From NCBI RefSeq assembly GCF_028826105.1, contig NZ_JAQGPL010000001.1, positions 5,172,501 to 5,236,500 on the forward strand: 64,000 nt of DNA. Direction: 5' to 3'. The DNA comes from Paenibacillus humicola (GTDB taxonomy: Bacteria > Bacillota > Bacilli > Paenibacillales > Paenibacillaceae). This document shows positions 35,244 to 44,498 of this stretch, one piece after another; position 1 is the first letter of the stretch; the number at the start of each line of letters is the position of its first letter. The translations under genes were made by a program, and so were the position numbers. Below the pieces are notes generated by a model. It was not told where the DNA came from and ran no database searches. It saw only the letters and a program-made list of their open reading frames with translations.

Positions 35244-36146
35244 CTACTCTTTCACACTGCCGAGCTGCAGGCCGTGCACGAAATATTTTTGCAGAAACGG
35301 GTACACGACGAGAATCGGCACGGACGCCACAATCGTGATCGACGCCCGGATCGACATCGGCGTGACCAGGTTGCGCGCCGCTCCCGGATCGGCTCCGTTC
35401 GTCACCGCTGCGCTGCTGTTCGAGTTCATCGACGACGAAATCAGCTTCATCAGCTCGTATTGCAGCGTGCTCAGGTTTTGCTTGGACGAAGCGAACAGGA
35501 ACGTATCGAACCAGGAGTTCCACTGTCCGACCGCGACGAACAGCGCCACGGTGGCCAGCACCGGCTGGCAGAGCGGCAGGATAACCGAAACGAACGTGCG
35601 GAAATCGCCTGCGCCGTCCACCTTGGCCGATTCGATCAGCCCTTCCGGCAGCGTCTGCATATAGGTGCGGATGACGATCATGTTGAAGGCACTGATCAGG
35701 CCGGGGACGACATAGACAAGAAAATGGTTCAGCAGATGCAAATCCTTGATCAGAAAATAAAACGGAATGAGCCCCGCATTAAAATACATTGTCAGCACGA
35801 TCAGGATCGTGACCGGCTTGCGGAAGACGTATTCTTTCCGGCTGACCGTGTAGGCGAGCATCGCCGTCAGAAAGACGCTGAGCACGGTCGACAGCACCGT
35901 ACGCGCAACCGACACCCAGAAGGCGTGGAACACCGTCCCTGTCGCAAATACCGCCCGGTAGTTCTGACTGGTCCAAATTCTCGGCCATAAATAAATGCCC
36001 CCGCGGATCGTATCGTTGCCGGCGTTGAGCGAAATGGCCAGCGTATTGAGAAACGGGTACAGCGTAACGACGGCCAGCGCGATCATGACGATCGCGTTGA
36101 ACGTATTGAAGGCGATCGGCTCCAGGCGATACGTTCTCGTTCTCAT
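35244..36146 (-). CDS. sugar ABC permease, LplC/YtcP type (set 2)
   Basis: This encodes 300 residues, six membrane segments, last gene of set 2. ATG 36146 follows GGAGGGCT. EAA loop: ESAKVDGAGDFRTFVSVILPLCQP. The end PFLQKYFVHGLQLGSVKE is the family signature. It follows the LplB-type permease by 13 bp. The insert SSSMNSNSSAAVTNGADPG between the last two segments is polar and should face outward or line the binding-protein contact. Confidence 0.9.
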   Translation of the reverse strand: MRTRTYRLEPIAFNTFNAIVMIALAVVTLYPFLNTLAISLNAGNDTIRGGIYLWPRIWTSQNYRAVFATGTVFHAFWVSVARTVLSTVLSVFLTAMLAYTVSRKEYVFRKPVTILIVLTMYFNAGLIPFYFLIKDLHLLNHFLVYVVPGLISAFNMIVIRTYMQTLPEGLIESAKVDGAGDFRTFVSVILPLCQPVLATVALFVAVGQWNSWFDTFLFASSKQNLSTLQYELMKLISSSMNSNSSAAVTNGADPGAARNLVTPMSIRASITIVASVPILVVYPFLQKYFVHGLQLGSVKE

Positions 36147-36159
36147 CCATAGCCCTCCT

Positions 36160-37155
36160 TCATATCAGCCTGTCTTCCCCGAACCGCTTGGCGATTGTGT
36201 TGGCCGCCACGATGAGGGTGATGCTGACGACCGTTTTGAAAATGCCGGCGGCGGTAGCAAGCGAGTAGTTGCCGACCTGCAGCCCGTATTTCAGCACGAA
36301 AATATCGATCGTCTGCGACCAGTCGATCACGACGCCGTTGCCGAGCAAATACTGCACCTCGAAGCCCGCTTCGAGAATCCAGCCGAGGTTCATGATCAGC
36401 AAAATGACGACGATCGAGCGGATGCCGGGCAGGGTGATGTAGAGCATTTTATGATACCGGTTCGCCCCGTCGATTTCCGCCGCCTCGTACAGCGAGGGGT
36501 CGATCGACGTAATGGCGGCCAAATAAATGATCGCATTCCAGCCGATTTCCTTCCAGACATGGGACGCGCCGACGATGCCCCAGAAATAATGCGGCTCGCT
36601 GAGCCACAGGACAGGGGAATGGATCAGCCCCAGCTTCATGAGCACCGTGTTCACGATGCCGTCGTCCACGGACAGCGAATTCGCGACGATGCCCGTCACG
36701 ATAATCCACGACAGAAAGTGCGGCAGGTACGAAATCGTCTGGATCGAGCGCTTGTACAGCTTATGCTTGATTTCGTTCAGCAGAATGGCGAACACGATCG
36801 CCGTCACGAAGCCGGACACCATGTTGATCAGGCTCATTCCGATCGTATTGCGCAGCACGCCGAGGAACGTATCGTCGCTGAACAGAAACTTGAACTGCTT
36901 GAAGCCGACCCATTCCTGCTGCGCGAAGCTTCGCGCCGGCTTGTAGTTCTGAAACGCCATCGTCCAGCCCCAAATGGGATAGTAGGAAAATAAAGCGACA
37001 TATATCAGGATGGGCAGCGACATCAGCATCAGCTGCTTCTGTCCCCGCATCCGCCTGAATAGGGACGTTTTGGGAACGGCCGCGAGCTCGGCCCCGATCT
37101 GCGCCGTCTGTGCCGTCTGCCCCGTCCGCCGTGCGGCTTTCGAAGCGCCTGCCAT
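36160..37155 (-). CDS. sugar ABC permease, LplB type (set 2)
   Basis: This encodes 331 residues. An N-terminal cytoplasmic extension of about 40 residues (MAGASKAARRTGQTAQTA) precedes the first membrane segment LMLMSLPILIYVALFSYYPIWGW. EAA loop: EAAEIDGANRYHKMLYITLPGI. It ends NTIAKRFGEDRLI. ATG 37155 follows GGAGGATCGGAGGAGAG. It lies 119 bp downstream of its binding-protein gene, a gap large enough for a differential-expression element, though none is clear. Confidence 0.9.
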   Translation of the reverse strand: MAGASKAARRTGQTAQTAQIGAELAAVPKTSLFRRMRGQKQLMLMSLPILIYVALFSYYPIWGWTMAFQNYKPARSFAQQEWVGFKQFKFLFSDDTFLGVLRNTIGMSLINMVSGFVTAIVFAILLNEIKHKLYKRSIQTISYLPHFLSWIIVTGIVANSLSVDDGIVNTVLMKLGLIHSPVLWLSEPHYFWGIVGASHVWKEIGWNAIIYLAAITSIDPSLYEAAEIDGANRYHKMLYITLPGIRSIVVILLIMNLGWILEAGFEVQYLLGNGVVIDWSQTIDIFVLKYGLQVGNYSLATAAGIFKTVVSITLIVAANTIAKRFGEDRLI

Positions 37156-37274
37156 GATTTCTCTCCTCCGATCCTCCGTCTAAGCGCACGTTGCAGCGCG
37201 AGCGGCGGAAAGCCTGCGGCGGCGATTCAAATCCGCTCCGCCGATTGCTTTCCGCCGATTGCGAGCCGAGACGC

Positions 37275-38978
37275 TTAGTTGTTCGACCAGTTCTTGATCC
37301 GCCACTGGATTTGGTCGTTAATGCGGTCCTCATAAGCCTTCACGTCGATTTTGCCGTACGCGTCGACGTATTCGTTCCAAACGGAGTCGAACTGGTCCGG
37401 CTTCGACATGACCGCTTTCGGCAAAAATTTGAGCGACGCGTCGTTCATCTTTTTGCTGGCAACCGAGGCGTCGGAGCCGTCGATCAGGTCGACCTGCCAG
37501 GCCGGATAATAAACCGGGTTTTCAGGCGGCGGCGAGAAGAAATCCGTCCACGTCTTGTGCTTGTAAGCCGCCAGCAGCTCCTTGTCCTGCGGCTTGAGCG
37601 ATTCGTAGAACTCCTCCGGCTGGCTGCCCGGATCGGTCGCGTTGCCGTCGCTGTAGGTGCCCTCCATCTTCGGCGCCGCTCCATAGAAGCCGTCCGCGCG
37701 GTTGGCCAGCTTCCAGGTCGGATCCTCCTGCTGCTTGCGCTGCTCCGGCGTCCGGTAAAACTTGCCGTCCTTGCCGACCTCGTAGTCGACGCCTTCCTCG
37801 CCCCAGCTCAGCAGCTTCTGGTATTTCTCGTCCATCAGCGCGTCCAGGAATTTGATGATGCGCACCGGATCCTTGGCGTCGACGCTGATGCCGAAGCCGT
37901 TGTTCAGGTTAATGACCGGCCGGTCGAGGTAATAATCCTTGATGCTCGAATCGTACGTCAGCGGGAAGCCGACGTAGGTCTGGCCGATTTTGTTCTGGGA
38001 GATGAGCGTGTCCTCCGCCGGCTGGAAGTTCCAGTGCTGGTCGAACATGCCGAGCACGCGGCCGGACGAGATTTTCGCCAAATACTGGTCGTAGTTTTGC
38101 ACGAACGCTTCCTTGTCCATCAGCCCGTTGTTATACAGGCCGTTAAGCACCTTGTAATACCGCTTGGCGATGTCTTTGTCCGCAAACACCGATGCCACGC
38201 CGTTGTCCACGACGACGCCGCCGTCGTTCGGATGGCCGGTCAGATGCTCCGGCGCATTGAGCAGCGGGAACGTCCGCCAGTCGTACGCCAGCGTCGTAAA
38301 GCCGATCGTCGGCTGGCCGTCCGGCGTCGTCGGATGCTTCGCCGCATAGTCGCTGATCAGCTTGATATAATCGTCGAGCGTCTTCGGCGTCGGATAGCCG
38401 GCTTCCTTCAGCACGTCCTTCTGAATCCAGAAGGCCGGGCCGGAGTAGTAGTTGATATGTACGTCGCCGGTATAGGCGCCGTAATTCGGCAGCCAGTAAA
38501 TGTGGGCGTCGCTCGGGTCCTTCATCCGGTTCCAATATTTTGCGTAATGCTCCTTCAGGTGCGGCGCGTATTTGTCGATCAGATCCTCGAGCGGAATGAC
38601 CGCTCCTGCCGACACCAGCTTCGGATCGGCCGTGATCAGGTCCGGATAATCGCCGCCGGCGATCATGACGCCGAGCTTCTGCTGCAGATCGCCGACGAGA
38701 AATTCCATATTCAGCGTGACGCCGAGCTCGTCCTTGATCTTCTTGTAAATCCGGTTGTCCGGCGTCGGCTGCTGGTTCGGCGTGCTGATAAAGGCCGAAA
38801 TCGTAATCGGTTTCGTATCGTCCGATGCCGAGGCGCCGCTTCCGCTGCCTGCGGACGAATCGCTCTGGTCCGCGGTTCCTTTGCCGTTATTGCCGCCGCT
38901 GCAGCCGACGATCGCGAGGCAGAGGGCCAGGATGAGCGAGAACGAAGCCCAGAGCTTCTTTTTTGATGTTACCCCCAT
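37275..38978 (-). CDS. sugar ABC solute-binding lipoprotein (set 2)
   Basis: Start at ATG 38978 (MGVTSKKKLW) after AAGGAGGAA; 567 residues. The lipobox IVGC places the lipid on Cys26, followed by an Asn/Gly/Ser/Asp tether. The body is of the large LplA type: NMEFLVGDLQQKLGVMIAGGDYPD, HIYWLPNYGAYTGDVHIN, DPVRIIKFLDALMDEKYQ. It opens the set-2 operon (binding protein, LplB, LplC). The regulator-kinase-regulator trio ends 105 bp upstream on the same strand and may control it (inference). Confidence 0.9.
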   Translation of the reverse strand: MGVTSKKKLWASFSLILALCLAIVGCSGGNNGKGTADQSDSSAGSGSGASASDDTKPITISAFISTPNQQPTPDNRIYKKIKDELGVTLNMEFLVGDLQQKLGVMIAGGDYPDLITADPKLVSAGAVIPLEDLIDKYAPHLKEHYAKYWNRMKDPSDAHIYWLPNYGAYTGDVHINYYSGPAFWIQKDVLKEAGYPTPKTLDDYIKLISDYAAKHPTTPDGQPTIGFTTLAYDWRTFPLLNAPEHLTGHPNDGGVVVDNGVASVFADKDIAKRYYKVLNGLYNNGLMDKEAFVQNYDQYLAKISSGRVLGMFDQHWNFQPAEDTLISQNKIGQTYVGFPLTYDSSIKDYYLDRPVINLNNGFGISVDAKDPVRIIKFLDALMDEKYQKLLSWGEEGVDYEVGKDGKFYRTPEQRKQQEDPTWKLANRADGFYGAAPKMEGTYSDGNATDPGSQPEEFYESLKPQDKELLAAYKHKTWTDFFSPPPENPVYYPAWQVDLIDGSDASVASKKMNDASLKFLPKAVMSKPDQFDSVWNEYVDAYGKIDVKAYEDRINDQIQWRIKNWSNN

Positions 38979-39023
38979 TGGAAATGTTCCTCCTTTTGAA
39001 ATGAATGTGCTGGCTCTGCTCTC

Positions 39024-39051
39024 ATTATGCCGGTTTGTATGCGTTTCCAAC
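39024..39051 (-). promoter_or_regulatory. possible promoter of set-2 ABC operon
   Basis: On the minus strand: GTTGGA (39051-39046), 16 bp, CATAAT (39029-39024), 46 bp before the start codon. It is the only reasonable candidate in the 105-bp gap, but both boxes deviate from consensus. Confidence 0.35.
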
Positions 39052-39083
39052 ATAATCAGATTAAAGCATTGTGCCCCCTTAAT

Positions 39084-40646
39084 TTAAGGTCGGCCATCCC
39101 GTTCCGCAGAAGGAAGCTTCCCGCCCGCCTGCTTGTAATCCGCCGGCTTCATCCCGAGCCGCCGCTCGAACTGCTTCAGGAAATGCTGGTAGTTCCGGTA
39201 GCCGAGCGATTCGGCGACCGTTCCCGAGGGCAGGCCGGTTTGCAGCAGGAGTCGCCTCGCTTCTTCGATGCGCAGGTCGTGAACGAAGTCGAGCATCCCC
39301 ATGCCGTATTTGCGGGCGAACAGCTGCCCCATATAGACGGGATTCATGTAAAAGCGCTCGGCGATCTCCTTGATCGTGACCGTTTCGCGGTAATGCTCCC
39401 GCAGAAATTCCGCGACCTTCGCCGCCGTGCCGCCAGTATGCTTCATCTGCAGCGCTAACGATGCGTCCTGGCATTTCCGGCAGAAGGCGGCCAGACCGGC
39501 TTCGATGGCCCGCAGGCTCCTTCGTCCCCCGCTTACAAGGAAATCCGCTTCCGTTAGCAGCGCATCGGGGTCGCCGCCGAGCTCCTTATATACCGAAACG
39601 CAGCGAAGCAGCGTTTCGGTCGCGAAGCTGTCGACCAGCTCCGGCACGGTCATGCGGGCTTCGAACGCGCGGAACGCCGCGCCGACGGCCGAAGCAAGCC
39701 GGTCCGGGTCGCCGCCCTCCATCGCGGCGGTAATCGCATCCGCCGCCTGCAGCGCGGACGTATCGCACGAAAGCGTCCTGTCCTTTACGTCTTCGTAATG
39801 GACGATGCCGCTCCCCCCGCTGAAAAAGAGAAACCGTCCGGCCTTCTCCGCGCAGCGGAAGGAGCGGTCCAGACCGCCGAGGTCCGTTACGCAGCCGACG
39901 GCGATGCCGGCCCGGCCGGCTGCCGCGCCCGCGGCCGTCTCATACAGGCGCTGGGCAAAACCGCGCAGGCCGCCGTCCCCGGATTCAAAGTCACCGCCGT
40001 AAACGAGCCCGAACGTTCCCCGGCCGCAATCGATCAGGCAGCAAAAGGCGAACGAATCGGCCAGCCGCTCGGCCGCTGCGCGCGCACGTTCCGTCTCCTG
40101 CGGGTCCGTCTCGATGTGAATATAAACCCATCGCTGCAAAGGCAGGTGAGACAGTGCGCGCAGCGCCTCCCGCTTCCCGGCCTCCTCCCCGCCGAACAAG
40201 AGCACCGAAAGGGCGTGCCGGACGGCGTATCGCCTTGCGCTGACGCGGATCGCCTGCTGCCGCTCCCGCTCGCGCAGCTCCCGCTGCAGGCGGGCGAGCA
40301 GCTCGTCAGCCTCCCCGCTCACGACCGGCTTGGTTAAATAATGCCGCACGCCGAGCCGCATCGCACGCCGGGCGTATTCGAAATCGTGATAACCGCTCGC
40401 AATAACGAACAGCGTGGAGCGATTGCCGAGCCGGCGCGTTTCCTCGATCAAGCCGAGCCCGTCCAGCACCGGCATCCGGATATCGGTGACGACGAGATCG
40501 GGCGGAGAGAGGCGAATGCGCCCGACCGCCTCCTCGCCGCTTCCGCAGCGTCCGTCGATGCGGAACCCCCGCTTCCCCCAGTCGATCATCAGCTCCAGCC
40601 CTTCGAGCGCAAGCGGCTCGTCGTCGACAAGCAGCACGTTGTACAT
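39084..40646 (-). CDS. YesN-type response regulator with AraC output domain
   Basis: Start at ATG 40646 after GGGAGGCG; 520 residues. Receiver Asp55 in TDIRMPVLDGLG and Lys in HYLTKPV. AraC domain at about 420-515 (IAERFYMNPVYMGQLFARKYGMG, then GYRNYQHFLKQFERRLGMKPADYK). It is the third gene of a regulator-kinase-regulator unit: the kinase stop is only 5 bp upstream. This is the conventional partner position. It precedes the set-2 binding-protein gene by 105 bp. Confidence 0.9.
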   Translation of the reverse strand: MYNVLLVDDEPLALEGLELMIDWGKRGFRIDGRCGSGEEAVGRIRLSPPDLVVTDIRMPVLDGLGLIEETRRLGNRSTLFVIASGYHDFEYARRAMRLGVRHYLTKPVVSGEADELLARLQRELRERERQQAIRVSARRYAVRHALSVLLFGGEEAGKREALRALSHLPLQRWVYIHIETDPQETERARAAAERLADSFAFCCLIDCGRGTFGLVYGGDFESGDGGLRGFAQRLYETAAGAAAGRAGIAVGCVTDLGGLDRSFRCAEKAGRFLFFSGGSGIVHYEDVKDRTLSCDTSALQAADAITAAMEGGDPDRLASAVGAAFRAFEARMTVPELVDSFATETLLRCVSVYKELGGDPDALLTEADFLVSGGRRSLRAIEAGLAAFCRKCQDASLALQMKHTGGTAAKVAEFLREHYRETVTIKEIAERFYMNPVYMGQLFARKYGMGMLDFVHDLRIEEARRLLLQTGLPSGTVAESLGYRNYQHFLKQFERRLGMKPADYKQAGGKLPSAERDGRP

Positions 40647-40651
40647 CGCCT

Positions 40652-42445
40652 TTACGCCTCCCTTTTCCATTCGTTCGATTCCAGCCGGGAGAGCGGGATT
40701 TGAAAGCCCGCCTCCGTCCCTGCACCCGGCTCGCTGCTCAGCAGAAAACGGACGTTGCCTTCGTAAAACAGCTCCAGCCGCCGGTATACGTTGCGAATGC
40801 CGACATGGCCCTCTGTTTCCCGCTCGGAACGGGCGTCCGACATAATCCTCCTGAGCGTTTCCCCGTCCATGCCGACGCCGTTATCGACGACGCCGATTTC
40901 AAGGGCGCGCTCCGTCAGCTTCGCCGAAACGCGGATCAAGCGGTCCCCTTTGCGCGCCTGCAGCCCATGCTTGCAGGCGTTCTCGACAAGCGGCTGGATG
41001 CTCATGCGCGGAATGCGCAGCGGGAGCGCCGCCGGGTCGACGTCGAATGCAAAATCGAACAGGCTGCCGAAGCGGAATTTCTCGATCTGCAAATACATCG
41101 ACGTGAACTGCAGCTCCTCCTTCAGCGGCACGAGGCCGTCCGCCCGGCTGAGCAGCTGCCGCATGAGCAGCGACAGGTTCTTGATAATCTCCGTGACGTC
41201 CGAATAGCCGTTCTTCGTGCAGACCACGAGCAGCGCGTTCAGCGTATTGAACAGAAAATGCGGATTCATCTGGCTCTGCAGCATCGAGAGCTCGGTGCGA
41301 ACCCGCTCCAGCTCCAGGCTTTTCTGCCGGATTTCCAGCTTGTAGACGTCGTTGATCAGGGAGGTGATTTTCCCGGTCATCATATTGAAGGTGCGGATCA
41401 GGCCGCCGATCTCGTCCCGCCCCTCCTGCAGGTCGATCGGGTCGAAGCGCTCGTTGCGTACCTTCTGCATATGCCGCGACAGCTTCTTCACCCGGTAATG
41501 ATACGAGCGCAAAATAACAAAAATGAGCAGCGACGGAATGACCGTGCTGACGACCGCCAGCCAAATAATGGAGCGGCGCGCATCGTCCAGCATGCCGTCG
41601 ACGCGCCGGGTATCCGCGGTCCCGATCAGCTTCCAGCCCTTGACGTAGCTGAGATTCCCGATTGTGCGCTCCATGACGGTATCCGGCTTTGCCGTCGCGG
41701 GCGGATTCGGCACGATCGGCGCGTTCTGCTGCTCGGCCCCGTCGCCGGTCGCCACGAGCCGGTTCTGCCCGTCGACGAGGCGCAGCTGCAGGCTGTCGAT
41801 TTCGCGGTTCAGGATGCCGTAAATTTTGCCGACGTTCAGGTCGATGCGCAAATATTTCTGGTAGGTCGCGTACGACGAATAGCTCTTCATTTTGCTCACG
41901 ACGCTGATCCGCTTGCCGGGGTTGAAACCGCTTTCCTCCTCGTAGGCCACGACCATGATGTTGTCGTCCGACTGCTGCAGCTGCCCGAGCCAGGGCAGGT
42001 CGCGGGAGACGCTGCCGATCACGTGGTAGCTCGCGCCCGTCTGGATCGTCGGGTTGTCCGTATAAATGCGGATTTCCAAAATATTCGGGTATGCGCCCAT
42101 ATAGCGCTTCAGCTTGTCCCGCAAATAGCTGTAATACTCGTCGTAGTATTCGACCGGCGAGCCGTACTGGCGGTCGAGCGCTTCGTAGAGCGAATCGTCG
42201 CTTGCGATCGAATGGCTGAGCGCAACGCTTTCGTCGATCATGCCGAGCAGCTCGCCGGAGGCGCGCTCGATCGATTTGCGCAGGTTGTCCTGCTCGCGGA
42301 TGCGGATGTTGGCCGAATTTTGCTGGTAGAAGAACAGGTTGATCGTCATGATCGGCAGCAGCACGCACAAAAAATAAATCAGGAGAAATTTGTATTTCAG
42401 CGGAATATCGTTCACATGGTGAAAAAACGGCCTTCCGGTCCGCAT
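40652..42445 (-). CDS. YesM-type sensor histidine kinase
   Basis: This encodes 597 residues. Membrane segments near 16-38 (YKFLLIYFLCVLLPIMTINLFF, shortened) and 295-317 flank a Cache-type extracellular domain. HAMP follows, then QMNPHFLFNTLNALLVV with the phospho-acceptor His, and VDNGVGMDGETL for ATP. ATG 42445 follows AAGGGTGAT and lies 6 bp after the preceding regulator's stop. It sits between two response regulators, so it may phosphorylate both. Confidence 0.9.
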   Translation of the reverse strand: MRTGRPFFHHVNDIPLKYKFLLIYFLCVLLPIMTINLFFYQQNSANIRIREQDNLRKSIERASGELLGMIDESVALSHSIASDDSLYEALDRQYGSPVEYYDEYYSYLRDKLKRYMGAYPNILEIRIYTDNPTIQTGASYHVIGSVSRDLPWLGQLQQSDDNIMVVAYEEESGFNPGKRISVVSKMKSYSSYATYQKYLRIDLNVGKIYGILNREIDSLQLRLVDGQNRLVATGDGAEQQNAPIVPNPPATAKPDTVMERTIGNLSYVKGWKLIGTADTRRVDGMLDDARRSIIWLAVVSTVIPSLLIFVILRSYHYRVKKLSRHMQKVRNERFDPIDLQEGRDEIGGLIRTFNMMTGKITSLINDVYKLEIRQKSLELERVRTELSMLQSQMNPHFLFNTLNALLVVCTKNGYSDVTEIIKNLSLLMRQLLSRADGLVPLKEELQFTSMYLQIEKFRFGSLFDFAFDVDPAALPLRIPRMSIQPLVENACKHGLQARKGDRLIRVSAKLTERALEIGVVDNGVGMDGETLRRIMSDARSERETEGHVGIRNVYRRLELFYEGNVRFLLSSEPGAGTEAGFQIPLSRLESNEWKREA

Positions 42446-42451
42446 ATCCGA

Positions 42452-44299
42452 TCACCCTTGCGTTTGTTTTTTGTAGGCCGACGGCAGCTGTCCCGTAAGC
42501 GCTTTAAATTTTGCGGTAAAATATTCGGCATCGTGGTAGCCGAGCGTCCGGGCGATCGCGGATACCTTCATGTCCGTACGGCGGAGCAGCTTCTTCGCCT
42601 CCTCGATCCGGAGACGGTGGAGGTAATCGTTAAAGGGGAGCCCCGTTTCCCGTTTGAACTGCTGGCCGAAATAGACGGGATTGAAGCCGAATCGTTCGGC
42701 AAGCTCCTGCAGCTGGATTTTATCGCGAAAATGACGCTTCAGGTACAAGACCGCTCCGGTCACGGCCGGATTGCCGGTACGCGCCGCTTTCCGCTGCGCC
42801 AGCAGCTCGGCGGCCCGCACGCACTGACGGGCGAGCGTTCCGGCCGTCCAGCTCGCCGCGTCCGTCAGGCCGTCCTCGCGCAGCAGCTCCTCGAGACCGG
42901 CTGCGCCTCTCTCGGCAGGCGCTGCGAATTTGCGCAGCAGCTCGCCGCGAATATATCTGGCGGCGAACTGCGCCCATTCCTCCTGTGCGTCCGCCCGGGC
43001 AAGCAGGACGAGCAGGCCGCGGGCCGCTTCGCGGATGCCGTCCGCGCCGCCCGTCTCGATCGCCAGGAGCAGCTTGCCCGCGCTGTCCGTCACATCCTCC
43101 AGCCGGCACGGCGCAGCGGGCTCCGCCTGGCGGTACGCATAAATACCGGCCCGTCGGCCGAGCAGTGCCCGGCTGCGTGCCGCCATCGCCTGCCGGTACA
43201 GCTCCGGCAGGGACGAGAACCCGCAGCCGCTGCCGCTGCAATAAATCGCCTGCCCCTGCAGCGGCCAGTCCGGCCGCCCGGCTGCTTCCGTCAGCCGGGC
43301 TTCGAATTCGGCGCCGCCGGCTTCCTCGCCCCAGACGAGCAGGCCGGCGCGGCCCGGCGCTTCCTCGAACGGGCAGCAGCGCAGCCGGTTCCCGAAGGCG
43401 GCCTCGACGACCGCACGCAGCTTCGCGGAGCCGCAGCCGAAAGCGGCAGCAGCCGGGCCGGCCGGGCCAATTGCAGCGGCCGCCGCCAGGCCGGTTGGGC
43501 CGATTGCGGCGGCTCCCGCCGCTGCCGAGCCGGCTAGGCCGATTTCTCCCGCCGCCGGGCCGGCTGGTCTGTTTGCCGCCGATGCCGGGTCGGCCAGGCC
43601 GTTTGCTGCGGCCGTCGGGCACGCTGGGCCAATTGCAGCAGCCGGCGAGCGCGTTGGGCTGATTGCCCCCGCCGCTACCGAGCCGACGGTCTCGCCGATA
43701 GCCGCCGATGCCGAGGCGGCGGCAGCGTCAATGCCGGCGGGCGCCGCCCCGCCCGGGAGCGGCTCGGCCAGCAGCAGCCGGCAGCGCGCTTCCCCGTCCG
43801 CGCCGAGCATGCGGGCAGCTTTCGCGGCCGCCGCCTGTCCCCCGTCCTTCAGCGCCTCGACGATCGCGGCGGCCGCAGCGGCTTCGCGGTCCCGGCCGGC
43901 CTGCGCTTCCTCCAGCCGCCGTTCGTCCAGCGTTTCGCTCAGCTCCGCCAGCAGCCGGTGAATCTCCTCCGCCATGAGCGGCTTCAGCACATAATGCTTC
44001 ACCCGGTAGTGAAGCGCCTGCCGGGCATAGCTGAATTCCGAGTAAGCGCTCACAATAACCGTGAGGGGAACCGCGCCGAGCTGCTCGTTCATCGCCCGGA
44101 TCAGCCCGATCCCGTCCAGCACGGGCATCCGGATATCGGTTACGACAAGATCGGGCATATCCTGCCGGACCTGCGCAAGCGCCTCTTCGCCATCCGTTGC
44201 CGTACCGCTCAGCTCGAATCCGTAAGCCGCCCAGTCGACCATCGTTTTCCAGCCTTCCAGCATAAACGGCTCGTCGTCCACTACAAGCACTTTATACAT
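42452..44299 (-). CDS. AraC-type response regulator with Ala/Gly/Pro-rich insert
   Basis: Start at ATG 44299 (MYKVLVVDDEPF) after GGGAGGATC; 615 residues, about 90-100 longer than its neighbours. Receiver Asp55 in TDIRMPVLDGIG; Lys in HYVLKPL. Residues about 186-286 are a low-complexity segment built of AAAIGPAGP-like units (LADPASAANRPAGPAAGEIG). The AraC domain is the last 100 residues (LAERFGFNPVYFGQQFKRETG, then AKFKALTGQLPSAYKKQTQG). The insert separates the receiver from the output domain. It is the first gene of the regulator-kinase-regulator operon. Confidence 0.88.
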   Translation of the reverse strand: MYKVLVVDDEPFMLEGWKTMVDWAAYGFELSGTATDGEEALAQVRQDMPDLVVTDIRMPVLDGIGLIRAMNEQLGAVPLTVIVSAYSEFSYARQALHYRVKHYVLKPLMAEEIHRLLAELSETLDERRLEEAQAGRDREAAAAAAIVEALKDGGQAAAAKAARMLGADGEARCRLLLAEPLPGGAAPAGIDAAAASASAAIGETVGSVAAGAISPTRSPAAAIGPACPTAAANGLADPASAANRPAGPAAGEIGLAGSAAAGAAAIGPTGLAAAAAIGPAGPAAAAFGCGSAKLRAVVEAAFGNRLRCCPFEEAPGRAGLLVWGEEAGGAEFEARLTEAAGRPDWPLQGQAIYCSGSGCGFSSLPELYRQAMAARSRALLGRRAGIYAYRQAEPAAPCRLEDVTDSAGKLLLAIETGGADGIREAARGLLVLLARADAQEEWAQFAARYIRGELLRKFAAPAERGAAGLEELLREDGLTDAASWTAGTLARQCVRAAELLAQRKAARTGNPAVTGAVLYLKRHFRDKIQLQELAERFGFNPVYFGQQFKRETGLPFNDYLHRLRIEEAKKLLRRTDMKVSAIARTLGYHDAEYFTAKFKALTGQLPSAYKKQTQG

Positions 44300-44498
44300 T
44301 CGATCCTCCCGCCGAATCAAGTTTTTATGTACAAGTATGGCATTGGTTCGAAAAAACGACAATACCGCCCGGCCGAAAGCCTCGGGCGCTGGACGGGGCC
44401 GGAATTCAATGCGATGTTTGCCGAACCCGTTTTTTTGCGAGGCCGTCACCCAATTTGTGGTAATATGGATTATAGTAGCAAAAGGGAGGCTCCTGTCT

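Noticed and set aside
40700..43537. 945-codon plus-strand frame opposite kinase and regulator genes
   Set aside because: It runs antisense across two real genes, has no ribosome site and shows no domain; typical of GC-rich antisense frames.
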